The notes beneath the pieces are model-generated. The model saw only the letters and a program-made list of their open reading frames with translations. It was not told where the DNA came from and did not search any database. DNA of 64,000 nucleotides from CAVYTF01 sp963771435 (GTDB lineage: Bacteria; Bacteroidota; Bacteroidia; Chitinophagales; Chitinophagaceae), in the NCBI GenBank assembly GCA_963771435.1, contig CAVYTF010000012.1:1-64000 (forward strand), written 5' to 3'. This document shows, one piece after another, positions 35,409 to 44,030 of the stretch. Numbering within the stretch: the first letter of the stretch is position 1; every line of letters starts with the position of its first letter. The translations under genes and the position numbers were made by a program.

Positions 35409-36368
35409 ATGATTACAAAAGACAAGTTAGCTTTAAACTTGAAAAATCTAAAAAGCAAAATTCCAGTAAAACCAAAAACATATACTGAAGAACATCCTAC
35501 AACAATTAAAGAAGCACTAAATTACTATTGCAATCGAAAAACTGTAAATGGCACTCAATTCTGTACAAAAGATTTTAATAATGAAAATTGGCCATTGCCA
35601 TTATGGTTTGAACCGTCAAATGTTAAAGTAGGTTTTTGGAATAAATTGTTTTATAGAAGACAATACAAGTCTTGGGGAAAAAAACGCAAATTTAAAAAGA
35701 TAAAAGAATTTGAATTTTTTTTTGTCATTACACTTAATAAATATTTTTTTGGAAGAAATTTCGACAAGACCTTAACTGAAGCTTTTGCAGTAAACTCCAA
35801 AAATGCGTTTCAAAAGATATTATTGAATCCAATTTTACAATCCAAACAAATAATATTTAAAAGCATTATAAAGAGCTATAAAAAATCTGATTGGGTTGCT
35901 TGCATATGTACAATCTTTCCTTTAATAGACTTTGTTTCAAGAAAATTATTAAAAACAAGTAATTTATCGACTGATGTCTCAAAAATTTGCAAACTATTTG
36001 AACAAAATGGGTTTCCTCTTGAAAATGCTGGAAATTTAATGCCGCATACAGAATTCTTAAGTACATTTAAATCAGGACAACCATTCAATAGTAAAGAAAG
36101 ATTAGAATGGTTTGAAAAAATGTCTGAATATGATTTTGGACTTATTGGTTGTGCTTTAAGTTCATTCATTCGCTTTGCTAACATTTACTATTCTTATTAC
36201 AAAGAAGATCAGGAAGCAGAAGGGGGAGTTACATTGATAAATAGACACGCAATCCTACATGGTTCAATAAATCAGTTTGGTTCTAAAGTCAATACTATAA
36301 AATTGCTCACTTTTCTTTATCTGATTTTAGAACTTGAATCTGTCTTTGAAATATTATTCGCTGAATAA
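35409..36368 (+). CDS. Uncharacterised protein with a HEPN-like RX4H motif
   Basis: A 319-residue basic, AT-rich gene product. The N-terminal half is Lys-rich; the middle has a repeated helical pattern (SIIKSYKKSDWVACICTIFPLID). The C-terminal 50 residues contain LINRHAILHGSINQFGSKVN followed by a hydrophobic helix (LLTFLYLILELE). RHAILH fits the R-X4-H signature of HEPN RNases, and similar NRHAILHG endings occur in uncharacterised accessory proteins. A toxin or defence role is possible but unproven. Its codon use and AT content differ from neighbouring core genes, suggesting transfer. Confidence 0.6.
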   Translation: MITKDKLALNLKNLKSKIPVKPKTYTEEHPTTIKEALNYYCNRKTVNGTQFCTKDFNNENWPLPLWFEPSNVKVGFWNKLFYRRQYKSWGKKRKFKKIKEFEFFFVITLNKYFFGRNFDKTLTEAFAVNSKNAFQKILLNPILQSKQIIFKSIIKSYKKSDWVACICTIFPLIDFVSRKLLKTSNLSTDVSKICKLFEQNGFPLENAGNLMPHTEFLSTFKSGQPFNSKERLEWFEKMSEYDFGLIGCALSSFIRFANIYYSYYKEDQEAEGGVTLINRHAILHGSINQFGSKVNTIKLLTFLYLILELESVFEILFAE

Positions 36369-36405
36369 TTCTCCTTTTTCTCTATGGGTTAATGTCCTCC
36401 TTCCA

Positions 36406-36496
36406 CGCAATGTCACTTTAGCACAGCCTTGCGGGTGGAAAAGGACATTGCGTTATTATGTTCTCTATTAAAAAATGTGCGCATCTGCCGAAATGC
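36406..36496 (+). repeat. Duplicated boundary sequence, copy A
   Basis: CGCAATGTCACTTTAGCA ... GCGGGTGGAAAAGGACATTG ... ATTAAAAAATGTGCGCATCT, about 90 bp, recurs at 37420-37509 with only a few differences and a small indel. It contains an inverted repeat CGCAATGTC/GGACATTGCG. One copy follows the gene at 35409 and the other follows the gene at 36616. Confidence 0.85.
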
Positions 36497-36615
36497 TGAA
36501 TATGCTGATACATTAAGTGATTTTTATTTCAATGAATAAAAGAAAGCAGAGTTGTAAAACATTGAATAGTTTTGGGTAGCAACTATTTGCATCATTAATA
36601 ATCAAAATTACAACC

Positions 36616-37391
36616 GTGAAATCTAAACGACCTAGTGAACATTTTATAGATCTTTAAGCAAGGTAAATGACCTTGATGGTATCAATAAAATTACTATTGA
36701 AAAGATTATCGACTTTGATGAAAATAATTTAGCCGAACATAAAATTCTCAATAGTTTGTTCGGAAAAACATGGTTATGGTTTTATTATGTAACAGTATTT
36801 ATAATATTACTGAGTTATATTTTAGGGTTATTTCTGTTTACTTCAGTAAAACCTAACTACTTTATTCTAATAATATACTTGCCTGGAACTATTATTCTAA
36901 TTTTTTTGAAAAAAACGTACATAAAGAAAATTGAACCTTTTTTTAAAGCTTTCAATTTGAATCTCACAAAAAATTATGACGTTTTCAAACATAAAGAGCT
37001 CATATATAAACTTCAAAATATTATATTAAAAGAATACCTACATTCAAACACATCTTTAATTACTTCAAAGCAAATAAGAGAGATTATTAAAGCTTTAAAA
37101 TATGATAGTTCAGGTACAGATTATGTTTATCAATCTTTGAAAACGTCAATTTCACTACTTTCAATTATTACGGCAGCGTTTTTTGGTTCATGGTTTGGAA
37201 CTGGTGCAAACTTTAGCGGCTCTCTCCAAATAGTTATAAAATCCCTTATCGCCTTAGTTATTATTGCATTTTTTTTCTATTTTATTGAATATAGCTTCAT
37301 TAAAGACTTCGTACTTAATAAAAGAAATAAACATAAAAGATTAATTAGACTCCTTGAAAATTATAATCTTAATAATTTTAAGGAAGGTTGA
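36616..37391 (+). CDS. Uncharacterised membrane protein, probably frameshifted near its start
   Basis: The continuous frame yields at least 211 residues from a TTG at 36756, with two membrane helix pairs (WLWFYYVTVFIILLSYILGL ... LIIYLPGTIILIFL near the start, and two helices around residues 125-180) separated by a soluble helical region. Protein-like sequence (SKVNDLDGINKITIEKIIDF) extends upstream of 36756 but lacks a start in frame. Adding one base near 36653 joins it to a GTG-initiated MKSKRPSEHFIDL at 36616. I therefore give 36616 as the likely gene start. No family recognised; AT-rich accessory gene. Confidence 0.55.
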
Positions 37392-37419
37392 TTATATTTT
37401 TTTCCTTCTTCTCTTCTTC

Positions 37420-37509
37420 GCAATGTCACTTTAGCATAGCACGCGGGTGGAAAAGGACATTGCGGTATTAGGTTTTCTATTAAAAAATGTGCGCATCTAC
37501 TGAAATACT
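37420..37509 (+). repeat. Duplicated boundary sequence, copy B
   Basis: Second copy of the element at 36406-36496 (CGCAATGTCACTTTAGCA... ATGTGCGCATCT). It is followed at once by the direct repeat at 37516-37554, which matches 35337-35375, giving a mosaic of repeats between the genes. Confidence 0.85.
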
Positions 37510-37577
37510 TATACATTATTTGGAATGGTGGGAGAGAAGGTGAATATTTGTGAGAGGAAAGAATATTAAAAAAATGT

Positions 37578-37997
37578 ATGGCAAGCAAAACCAAAATAGC
37601 GCTATTAATTGCTTCATTTTTAATTATTGATGCACTGTTTATTAATTGCTCAAATAACTCAGAAGAAAAATTAGCATCAACCGACGTGAATTCTTTTTAC
37701 GCAAAAAAAATCGCTATTGATTCATCTAAATTCAAACTAGGTCAATTTATATTTAATTTGGATTGTATAGATTGTCATGCCGGGAAACACAGGACGGATA
37801 ATATTTTAATAGACAATATTGTTCAAGGAGTTGGAGAGAAGTATTTAAAATTATTCTTAACTAAAGAAGACTCACTTGTTGCCGCTAAAAATAAATACAC
37901 AGTAAGTTTAAAAGCAGAGTTTGGAAATTTGGCTAATAGTCATAATTTTAAATATTCGGACGAACAATTGAATGCTATTATTGAATATTTGAAGTAA
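37578..37997 (+). CDS. c-type cytochrome lipoprotein
   Basis: A 139-residue protein with a lipoprotein-like signal (hydrophobic residues 7-23, then IN-Cys24) and a single haem-attachment motif CIDCH (residues 63-67). No methionine follows the haem motif. The position usually held by the axial Met aligns with His in NSHNFKYSDEQLNAIIEYL, so bis-His ligation is possible. Expected place: membrane-anchored, facing the periplasm. Its partner is unknown; neighbours are unrelated accessory genes. Confidence 0.8.
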   Translation: MASKTKIALLIASFLIIDALFINCSNNSEEKLASTDVNSFYAKKIAIDSSKFKLGQFIFNLDCIDCHAGKHRTDNILIDNIVQGVGEKYLKLFLTKEDSLVAAKNKYTVSLKAEFGNLANSHNFKYSDEQLNAIIEYLK

Positions 37998-38018
37998 GCA
38001 AGTCTACAAAGTGTTTCC

Positions 38019-38048
38019 CTATCGATAGGTGTCGCACCTACCGAAATG
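38019..38048. repeat. REP-like palindrome
   Basis: CTATCGATAGGTG-tcg-CACCTACCGAAATG, a variant of the palindromes flanking the transposase at 32911-33475. Confidence 0.7.
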
Positions 38049-38160
38049 CTAAATAAATATCTGCGATTACTTTAAAAAAAGGCTTGTAAAAAGATATATT
38101 TGTTGTTAGAGATTATTTGAATAGCAGGTAAAATAAATTATAAATTCTAAAAAAATATTT

Positions 38161-38613
38161 ATGGAAATGGCAGAAATGATGAAAATCAATGATTTGAATA
38201 AAGCAAATGATCATTACTTATTATTGAGGCAACGGGGGCAAAAAATAATAAAAAAGTTAATGGAAATGATCTCACATGAACCTTTTGATAAATCAATTTG
38301 CGAACCCAAAGTAGGGGAAGACCTTGACCAAATATCTTTATCTGTTTTCGGGCTTTCAATAATTATTATCAACGAGACACATTTTAAAAATAATGACTTC
38401 TATTTAAAAGGGTTACTCAGTTCGTTTTATTGTAAACAAGAATTTGGTAAGCAAAATAATGAAAAGGAATATGTGAAATTAGTCTCTTATAATTTTGATG
38501 CTTTAGGAAATATAAATGGCAATTCATTAGAAGATTTTCCAGTTCCATTTATTTTAGAAACTATTGAAAGCCTTAAATGGCATGTAGGCGAGGCTTTATT
38601 TAAATTGATTTAA
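38161..38613 (+). CDS. Uncharacterised soluble protein
   Basis: A 150-residue protein, helical at the N-terminus (MAEMMKINDLNKANDHYLLL) with a strand-rich middle (DLDQISLSVFGLSIIIINETHF) and a final helix (FILETIESLKWHVGEALFKL). No signal peptide, membrane segment or family motif is seen. An alternative start is Met3 or Met6. AT-rich accessory gene between two REP-like palindromes. Confidence 0.55.
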   Translation: MEMAEMMKINDLNKANDHYLLLRQRGQKIIKKLMEMISHEPFDKSICEPKVGEDLDQISLSVFGLSIIIINETHFKNNDFYLKGLLSSFYCKQEFGKQNNEKEYVKLVSYNFDALGNINGNSLEDFPVPFILETIESLKWHVGEALFKLI

Positions 38614-38745
38614 GTAATTGTATTAATAGCCTTGCTATTAAAAGTGTAATACTTACTACCTTACTATCCTGCAAGCAGGTTACGAAAAAGGAAAATGGCC
38701 ATACAGCACATTTTTGTTAGAAGCTGTCATAAATAGAAATACTTT

Positions 38746-39189
38746 ATGAAATTGACTGTTGTATGTGCATTTGTTTTTTTAAATACCTTTTTATCCTGCA
38801 CAACTAAATGTCCCTGTAGCCCCGCTAGCCTGGCGATACGTTTAATTTCTTTTTCTACAGCAGAAGAAGATACCATCATCTTAAAAAGATTTGCAAAAGG
38901 GACAAATTTTCAAACCCTTGAAGACAGTTTATTGGTTGACAGCTCTAACTGTTTTTATGATAAACAAGGAACAGATTCAGTTGTGCTGTCAATTGCTGAC
39001 AGCTCAGGAATTTTAAACACCAATTTTGATTATGAGATCTATATTCCTTCCGTTAACAGGCTTATAAAAGTAAGTGCACTTGCCGGATCTCAAACAGAAG
39101 GATCATGCGGCCGGTGCGTTGATCCGCTAACATCTTACATAGTTGATGGGCAATTACATAACGATATTCCGCTTTCGATAGTAAAATAA
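38746..39189 (+). CDS. Small lipoprotein, unknown
   Basis: A 147-residue protein with a lipobox (TFLSC, Cys18) after a hydrophobic signal, then a Cys-rich start (TTKCPCSPAS). The middle looks like a beta-sandwich (DSVVLSIADSSGILNTNFDYEI). A late Cys pair (SCGRC) could form disulfides. No family recognised. Confidence 0.65.
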   Translation: MKLTVVCAFVFLNTFLSCTTKCPCSPASLAIRLISFSTAEEDTIILKRFAKGTNFQTLEDSLLVDSSNCFYDKQGTDSVVLSIADSSGILNTNFDYEIYIPSVNRLIKVSALAGSQTEGSCGRCVDPLTSYIVDGQLHNDIPLSIVK

Positions 39190-39226
39190 ATGGTATGATA
39201 TAATGGAAAACTAAATATAATTTCCT

Positions 39227-39255
39227 CTATCGAAGGTGTCCGCACCTACCGACAT
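39227..39255. repeat. REP-like palindrome
   Basis: CTATCGAAGGTG-tccg-CACCTACCGACATG, the easternmost copy of the REP-like family in the window. Confidence 0.7.
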
Positions 39256-39354
39256 GCTGAATAACAATCTGAGATTCTGTCCTCGCAGGGTCTGCAAAGG
39301 AACGCGATAATTTACATGATGCAGCCATTAAAAATGAATGATTAACTTTGTCAA

Positions 39355-39588
39355 ATGATCTCCCCAACTGAAAATACCAGCCTTGCTGATTATTACTTTG
39401 GATTTTTAAAAAATCTCAATTCTGACAGCAAACTGGATCTTATTTCTAAACTTTCACAATCTTTGAAAGAAGCGGCAACTGTGAAGGAAACTTCGTTGCA
39501 ATCTCTTTTTGGTGCGTACAGATCTGACGAAACCGCCGAAGAAATAATTGCAGAACTTAGAGCATCAAGAGTTTTAAAAGCTTGTTAA
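39355..39588 (+). CDS. Small antitoxin-like protein
   Basis: A 77-residue soluble helical protein. The ending SLFGAYRSDETAEEIIAELRASR resembles the C-terminus of small Bacteroidota antitoxins paired with PIN-domain toxins (LFG.W.S...A.E.I..IR..R). No PIN toxin follows; a CoA dehydrogenase starts 1 bp after the stop. A TAACTTTG -7-like element at 39343-39350 lies just 4 bp before the ATG, which would make the mRNA nearly leaderless. Confidence 0.55.
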   Translation: MISPTENTSLADYYFGFLKNLNSDSKLDLISKLSQSLKEAATVKETSLQSLFGAYRSDETAEEIIAELRASRVLKAC

Positions 39589-39589
39589 T

Positions 39590-40480
39590 ATGAAACATAT
39601 TTCAGTAATAGGCGCAGGAACAATGGGTAATGGCATTGCGCATGTTTTTGCGCAGCATGGTTTCAGCGTAAGTTTAATTGATGTTAACGCTGCCCAATTG
39701 GAGAAAGCCATTCAGTCCATCACCAATAACCTTGAGAGGCAGTTTGCAAAAGGTACGATAACAGAAGCGCAAAAACGAGCAGCGTTAACCAATATAACCA
39801 CATTTACAAGTATCAGCGAAGGAGTGAACAAATCCGACCTGGTAATAGAAGCCGCCACTGAAAACATTGACCTGAAGCTGAAAATATTTAAACAAATAGA
39901 TGAGGCGGCACCTGCAGAGGCCATTCTTGCGTCAAACACTTCTTCCATCTCCATCACAAAAATTGCTGCGGTAACAAAACGCCCAGAATTGGTGATCGGT
40001 ATGCATTTTATGAACCCCGTGCCGGTAATGAAACTGGTGGAAGTGATCAATGGCTATGCAACCAAAAAAGAAGTGGCTGAAACAATTGTTGCACTAAGCA
40101 AACAATTGGGCAAAACCCCTTGCGTGGTAAATGATTATCCCGGTTTTATTGCGAATAAGATACTGATGCCAATGTTGAACGAAGCCATCTATAGTTTGTA
40201 TGAAGGCATTGCCGGCGTTGAGGAAATTGACACCATTATGAAGCTTGGAATGGCGCACCCAATGGGGCCTTTGCAATTAGCGGACTTTATCGGCCTTGAT
40301 GTTTGTTTGAGCATTTTAAATGTTTTATACACGGGCTTTGGCAATACAAAATATGCTCCCTGCCCATTGCTGGTGAATATGGTTACCGCAGGAAAACTTG
40401 GCATTAAAAGCGGGGAAGGTTTTTATACTTACACGAAGGGGAGCAAAGAACTGGTGGTAAGCCAAACATTCATAAAGTGA
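39590..40480 (+). CDS. 3-hydroxybutyryl-CoA dehydrogenase
   Basis: A 296-residue NAD-dependent (3S)-3-hydroxyacyl-CoA dehydrogenase. The Rossmann motif GAGTMGNGIAHVFAQHG is at the N-terminus; SNTSSISIT and the catalytic His region GMHFMNPVPVMKLVEVI follow, with the C-terminal dimer domain (GFIANKILMPMLNEAI, MGPLQLADFIGLDVCL). Complete length. It starts 1 bp after the small antitoxin-like gene, so the two are translated together. It may act in butyryl-CoA or fatty acid metabolism. Confidence 0.93.
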   Translation: MKHISVIGAGTMGNGIAHVFAQHGFSVSLIDVNAAQLEKAIQSITNNLERQFAKGTITEAQKRAALTNITTFTSISEGVNKSDLVIEAATENIDLKLKIFKQIDEAAPAEAILASNTSSISITKIAAVTKRPELVIGMHFMNPVPVMKLVEVINGYATKKEVAETIVALSKQLGKTPCVVNDYPGFIANKILMPMLNEAIYSLYEGIAGVEEIDTIMKLGMAHPMGPLQLADFIGLDVCLSILNVLYTGFGNTKYAPCPLLVNMVTAGKLGIKSGEGFYTYTKGSKELVVSQTFIK

Positions 40481-41516
40481 AGTTGCTGTTGACAAAATGA
40501 TCAACCCTGTCATTAAAGATATGTTCTGAACTTACCTGTTTAAAGTTTGAAAGATCAGGAGCATTCAAACCATTATTGATCATTAATGTTTCATTGGTTA
40601 TTATTCTTGCTTCATCCCATAAACCTTCATCAATAAAAGATTGCAGCAACTGCGCCCCGCCTTCCACTAAAATGCTTTGTATATTTTTTTGATAACAGGT
40701 TTCAAGCATCTGGGGAATAATGTTTTTGTGTTCATCTATTTTAAAGAATGAAATGTTTTGCCCTTCCTCATTTTTTAGTTTATTAAAAATAATTGTAGGA
40801 ATCTGTTTGTCAAAAATGTTCAATGTTGTTGGCAAACGCAAATGCATATCAATAACCAATCGAATGGGATCCTTTCCATTCCATAAACGGTTTGTAAGAG
40901 AAGGGTTGTCAATTAATGCAGTATTTGTTCCTATTAAAATGGCCGCTTCCTCACTTCTCCATTTATGAACCAAACGCTGAGTGAATTCATTTGAAATGAC
41001 TAACCTTTTTTTATTGTTTGCAGCAATTTTTCCATTCGAAGTTTGCGCCCATTTTAAAATAATATAAGGGCGCTTGTAGATATGGAAAGTGAAGAATCTT
41101 TTGTTGAGCATTTTACATTCATCTTCTAAAACTCCTGTAATCACTTCCACTCCGGCGTTTCTTAATTTGTCAATCCCTTTGCCATCCACTTTTGTAAAAA
41201 CATCTTTGCAGCCAATAATAACAGTTGGTATTTTATGTTTAATGATGAGATCAGCACAAGGCGGTGTCTTTCCAAAATGTACGCAAGGTTCAAGAGAAAC
41301 ATATAATGTAGAGGAAGCAATTAGATTTTTATTCTCTTCTGCAACGCTGTTGGTACAATTTACTTCTGCGTGTGCTTCACCATATTTTTTGTGATAGCCT
41401 TCTCCGATAATTCTATCTTCATGAACCAAAACAGCGCCCACCAAAGGATTTGGTGCAACATTGCCTTCGCCAAGCTTTGCCAATTGAATGCAGCGGTGCA
41501 TAAAAATGTTATCCAT
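40470..41516 (-). CDS. ribD: Bifunctional riboflavin biosynthesis deaminase/reductase RibD
   Basis: About 348 residues from MDNIFMHRCIQLAK. The deaminase domain (residues 1 to about 145) carries the zinc ligands HAEVNC and PCVHFGKTPPCADLI; the reductase domain (about 150 to the end) starts PYIILKWAQTSNGKIA and contains ILVEGGAQLLQSFIDEGLWDE. It converts the pyrimidine intermediates of riboflavin synthesis. An upstream in-frame ATG at 41576 would overlap prmC, so 41516 is preferred. Its 3' end overlaps the end of the dehydrogenase gene by 11 bp (convergent). Confidence 0.93.
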   Translation of the reverse strand: MDNIFMHRCIQLAKLGEGNVAPNPLVGAVLVHEDRIIGEGYHKKYGEAHAEVNCTNSVAEENKNLIASSTLYVSLEPCVHFGKTPPCADLIIKHKIPTVIIGCKDVFTKVDGKGIDKLRNAGVEVITGVLEDECKMLNKRFFTFHIYKRPYIILKWAQTSNGKIAANNKKRLVISNEFTQRLVHKWRSEEAAILIGTNTALIDNPSLTNRLWNGKDPIRLVIDMHLRLPTTLNIFDKQIPTIIFNKLKNEEGQNISFFKIDEHKNIIPQMLETCYQKNIQSILVEGGAQLLQSFIDEGLWDEARIITNETLMINNGLNAPDLSNFKQVSSEHIFNDRVDHFVNSNFTL

Positions 41517-41552
41517 CCTGTAAAAATATTTAAAAATGCTTAGCATTGTGCG

Positions 41553-42425
41553 ATGATAAACCTTCAGCAGGCACAAACACAGTTAATATCAGCATTGCAA
41601 CAAATATATGATTCCCGCGAAGCGGCAAATATTGCTGAATTGGTAATTGAAAATATTACCGGCTTAAAAAGAATAGACCGCTTTATCAACAAAGAATTGC
41701 AGTTAAATGATGAGCAGGAAACTTTGTTGAAAAATTACCAAAATAATTTGCTGAAACATAAGCCTGTTCAATATGTTCTTCATGAAGCATGGTTTGCTGG
41801 AATGAAATTTTATGTTGATGAAAATGTATTGATCCCACGCCCGGAAACAGAAGAATTAGTTGAATGGATCGAGAAAGATGTCAGAAGAAAGATGACAGAT
41901 GACAGACATCAAAGCTCGATTCTAGATATTGGCACAGGTTCTGGTTGCATTCCTATTGCATTAAAGAAGAAATTACATACAATTGAAATAAGTTCAATGG
42001 ATATTTCTGAAAACGCTTTAGCTATTGCAAAGCAAAATGCTGTATTTAATAATACAATAATTAATTTTTTTAAAGCAGATATATTGGATGAAAGCAAATG
42101 GAATGATTTTCCAAAATATGATATAATAGTCAGCAATCCTCCATACATTAAAGAAAGTGAACAAACACAAATGCGGAAAAACGTTTTGCACTATGAGCCA
42201 TACATTGCTTTGTTTGTTCCTGATGGAGATGCCTTATTGTTTTATAAAAAAATGGCTAAGTTTGGCTTACAACATTTGAATCCGTCCGGTGAATTGTTTT
42301 TTGAAATAAATGAATTGTTTGGAAATGAAGTTTGTGCTTTGCTAGACAGCCTTAGCTATAAAAGCATTCAATTGAACAACGATCTGCAAGGAAAAGACAG
42401 GATGATAAATGCAAGCTTAAAATGA
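41553..42425 (+). CDS. prmC: Peptide chain release factor N5-glutamine methyltransferase
   Basis: A 290-residue SAM-dependent methyltransferase modifying the GGQ glutamine of RF1/RF2. The N-terminal helical domain precedes LIPRPETEELVEW, the SAM-binding motif ILDIGTGSGCIPIAL and the catalytic NPPY (VSNPPYIKESE). It is divergent from ribD (36-bp gap) and converges on exbD with a 3-bp gap. Confidence 0.94.
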   Translation: MINLQQAQTQLISALQQIYDSREAANIAELVIENITGLKRIDRFINKELQLNDEQETLLKNYQNNLLKHKPVQYVLHEAWFAGMKFYVDENVLIPRPETEELVEWIEKDVRRKMTDDRHQSSILDIGTGSGCIPIALKKKLHTIEISSMDISENALAIAKQNAVFNNTIINFFKADILDESKWNDFPKYDIIVSNPPYIKESEQTQMRKNVLHYEPYIALFVPDGDALLFYKKMAKFGLQHLNPSGELFFEINELFGNEVCALLDSLSYKSIQLNNDLQGKDRMINASLK

Positions 42426-42428
42426 TCC

Positions 42429-42827
42429 TTACTTCACATTGGCCACAACCCTTGCTCCTGCACGCTTTGCAGATTGCATTATCTTAAAGACCTCACCATA
42501 ATAAGAAACAGTATCAGCGTTGATAACAACTGAGGGTGAATCAACTGTTGCACGCATTTTGATCACCTGCATTTTTAAGACAGAATCAAGCTGGCTGAAG
42601 TCTATTTGCGATTGTCCGAGATAAATTTTCTGGTCTTTGTCAATGGAGATAACAATGTTCTGTTTAACCTTGGTGTCTTTAGTGCCTCTAGGATTGTTCA
42701 CCTTAATAACATTTGGATTAGCAAGCGTTGATACTATTAAAAAGAATAAAAGCAGTATAAATAATATATCATTCAATGCGCCTGTATGAAGTTCCGGATG
42801 CCGCCTCAATCCTTTTCTTAGATTCAT
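42429..42827 (-). CDS. ExbD/TolR-family biopolymer transport protein
   Basis: A 132-residue protein with one N-terminal membrane helix (DILFILLLFFLIVSTLAN, near residue 20) after a short cytoplasmic start, and a periplasmic domain (IVISIDKDQKIYLGQSQIDF ... VVINADTVSYYGEVFKIMQSAKRAGA). The helix lacks an obvious Asp at the classical mid-membrane position but has one just before it (LNDILF). It forms the proton-motive complex with the ExbB-like protein encoded 39 bp upstream. Confidence 0.9.
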   Translation of the reverse strand: MNLRKGLRRHPELHTGALNDILFILLLFFLIVSTLANPNVIKVNNPRGTKDTKVKQNIVISIDKDQKIYLGQSQIDFSQLDSVLKMQVIKMRATVDSPSVVINADTVSYYGEVFKIMQSAKRAGARVVANVK

Positions 42828-42866
42828 GTTATTTAATAATGAATGATGAGTTATAAATGATGAAAC

Positions 42867-43560
42867 TTATCTCGTCGGTTCCTGAAGGATGTCAATGAAA
42901 TCTGCGCTGGCAGATTCCATTTTGTTAGCGGTTTTATCTATTTGTGTGGATAGGTAATTGAAGCCTACATAAGCCATCAATCCAATAATTAAACCACTGG
43001 CTGATGTAACCATTTTTACATAAATACCGCCTGCAATAACGCTTAGTTCAAAGTTGCCTGTGCTGTTTATTTCATAGAACAATTGCATCATTCCGACAAT
43101 GGTGCCGAGGAAACCAAACATTGGCGCAATGCCTGCTATCAGCGAAAGTATGTTCAGGTTACGCTCCATTTTATACATCTCCAGTTTGCCCAACATTCTC
43201 CATGCTTTTTTCAATGGAGTCTATGGGTTTGCCAATGCGCTGAAGGCCTTTGTCTATCATTCGGGCGACGGGGTTATTGGTGTTTCTGGCAAGGTTTCTT
43301 GCGCTGGTTACGTTGCCGGTCATGATATTGTCGCGGATGATGTTCATGAAAGATGGGTCTATTTTGGAGGCTTTGCGGATGGCTATAAGCCTTTCAAAAA
43401 AGACAAAGATGGCGGCGGCAAACAGCAGGTATAGGGGATACATGAGAAAGCCCCCTTTGTTCAGCAGGTCCCATAGACTTATTTTACCCGCGTCCGGGGC
43501 GGCGGCTGCGGCGTTGATAATTTTGGCGGCTGTGTCCGGCACCTGCAGTAATATTCCCAT
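42867..43560 (-). pseudogene. ExbB/TolQ/MotA-family proton channel gene split by a frameshift
   Basis: The first frame (from 43560) covers the N-terminal helix and cytoplasmic region up to SIEKSMENVG and then stops at 43171. The second frame continues GKLEMYKMERNLNILSLIAGIAPMFGFLGTIVGMM (shown in part), the conserved two-helix core of ExbB, ending at 42867. One extra G in the GGG at about 43188 separates them; the 694-nt span is one base over a multiple of three. Corrected, the protein is about 230 residues, normal for ExbB. A lost ExbB would cripple the exbD partner, so an assembly error is the simpler reading. Confidence 0.88.
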
Positions 43561-43758
43561 GCTTTGTGGTTTAGGTTTTTTGCTAAAGTAGGTTGATAAT
43601 GTACATGAACGCTGCCTGTGTGAATAAATTTGTGTGAAAGGGCTTTTTAAGAAAGGTTTGGCAAGGGAATTAAAGAGAAGTGTGGATAAACGGAGTTGTA
43701 CACGGGGTTAGCAGGGCTGTAATACGGCTTTACGATGAATGTAGCATGGAGTTATATC

Positions 43759-43813
43759 AGTATAAGTTCAGTATAACTACAGTATAAGTTCAGTATAAGT
43801 ACGGTATAAGCCC
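43759..43813. repeat. 11-bp tandem repeat, AGTATAAGTTC type
   Basis: Five units begin at 43759, 43770, 43781, 43792 and 43803, exactly 11 bp apart. TAAGTTCAG occurs at 43763 and 43785, 22 bp apart, and matches the LytTR site consensus [TA][AC][CA]GTTN[AG][TG]. It lies in the 470-bp gap between exbB and the DUF1801 gene, divergently upstream of both. The rest of the gap (43590-44030) is AT-rich with no recognisable gene. Confidence 0.8.
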
Positions 43814-44030
43814 TATTATTTTGGCATAGAAATCCAATTAGTGTGGCTAAATCTTTCAACTTTCCAAGTTTGTTTTTATATAATATATTTACTTTTTCCG
43901 TAAAATATTGTTGACTAATTAACAGGTTTATATGAAGATGCATTGAAATTATTTTGCAAATATTTCCTTATTTTAGAAAGATTGCTTAAATTTATTGACT
44001 TAAAATTTACCAGATGTAAACCAATGTTTT

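Noticed and set aside
42867..43560. exbB as two separate genes or a programmed frameshift
   Set aside because: The two pieces together make one ordinary ExbB of normal length and no slippery heptamer with a downstream structure is evident; a simple one-base insertion is more likely.
43752..43943. A 63-codon minus-strand frame
   Set aside because: It runs through the 11-bp repeat and AT-rich spacer; composition is not protein-like.
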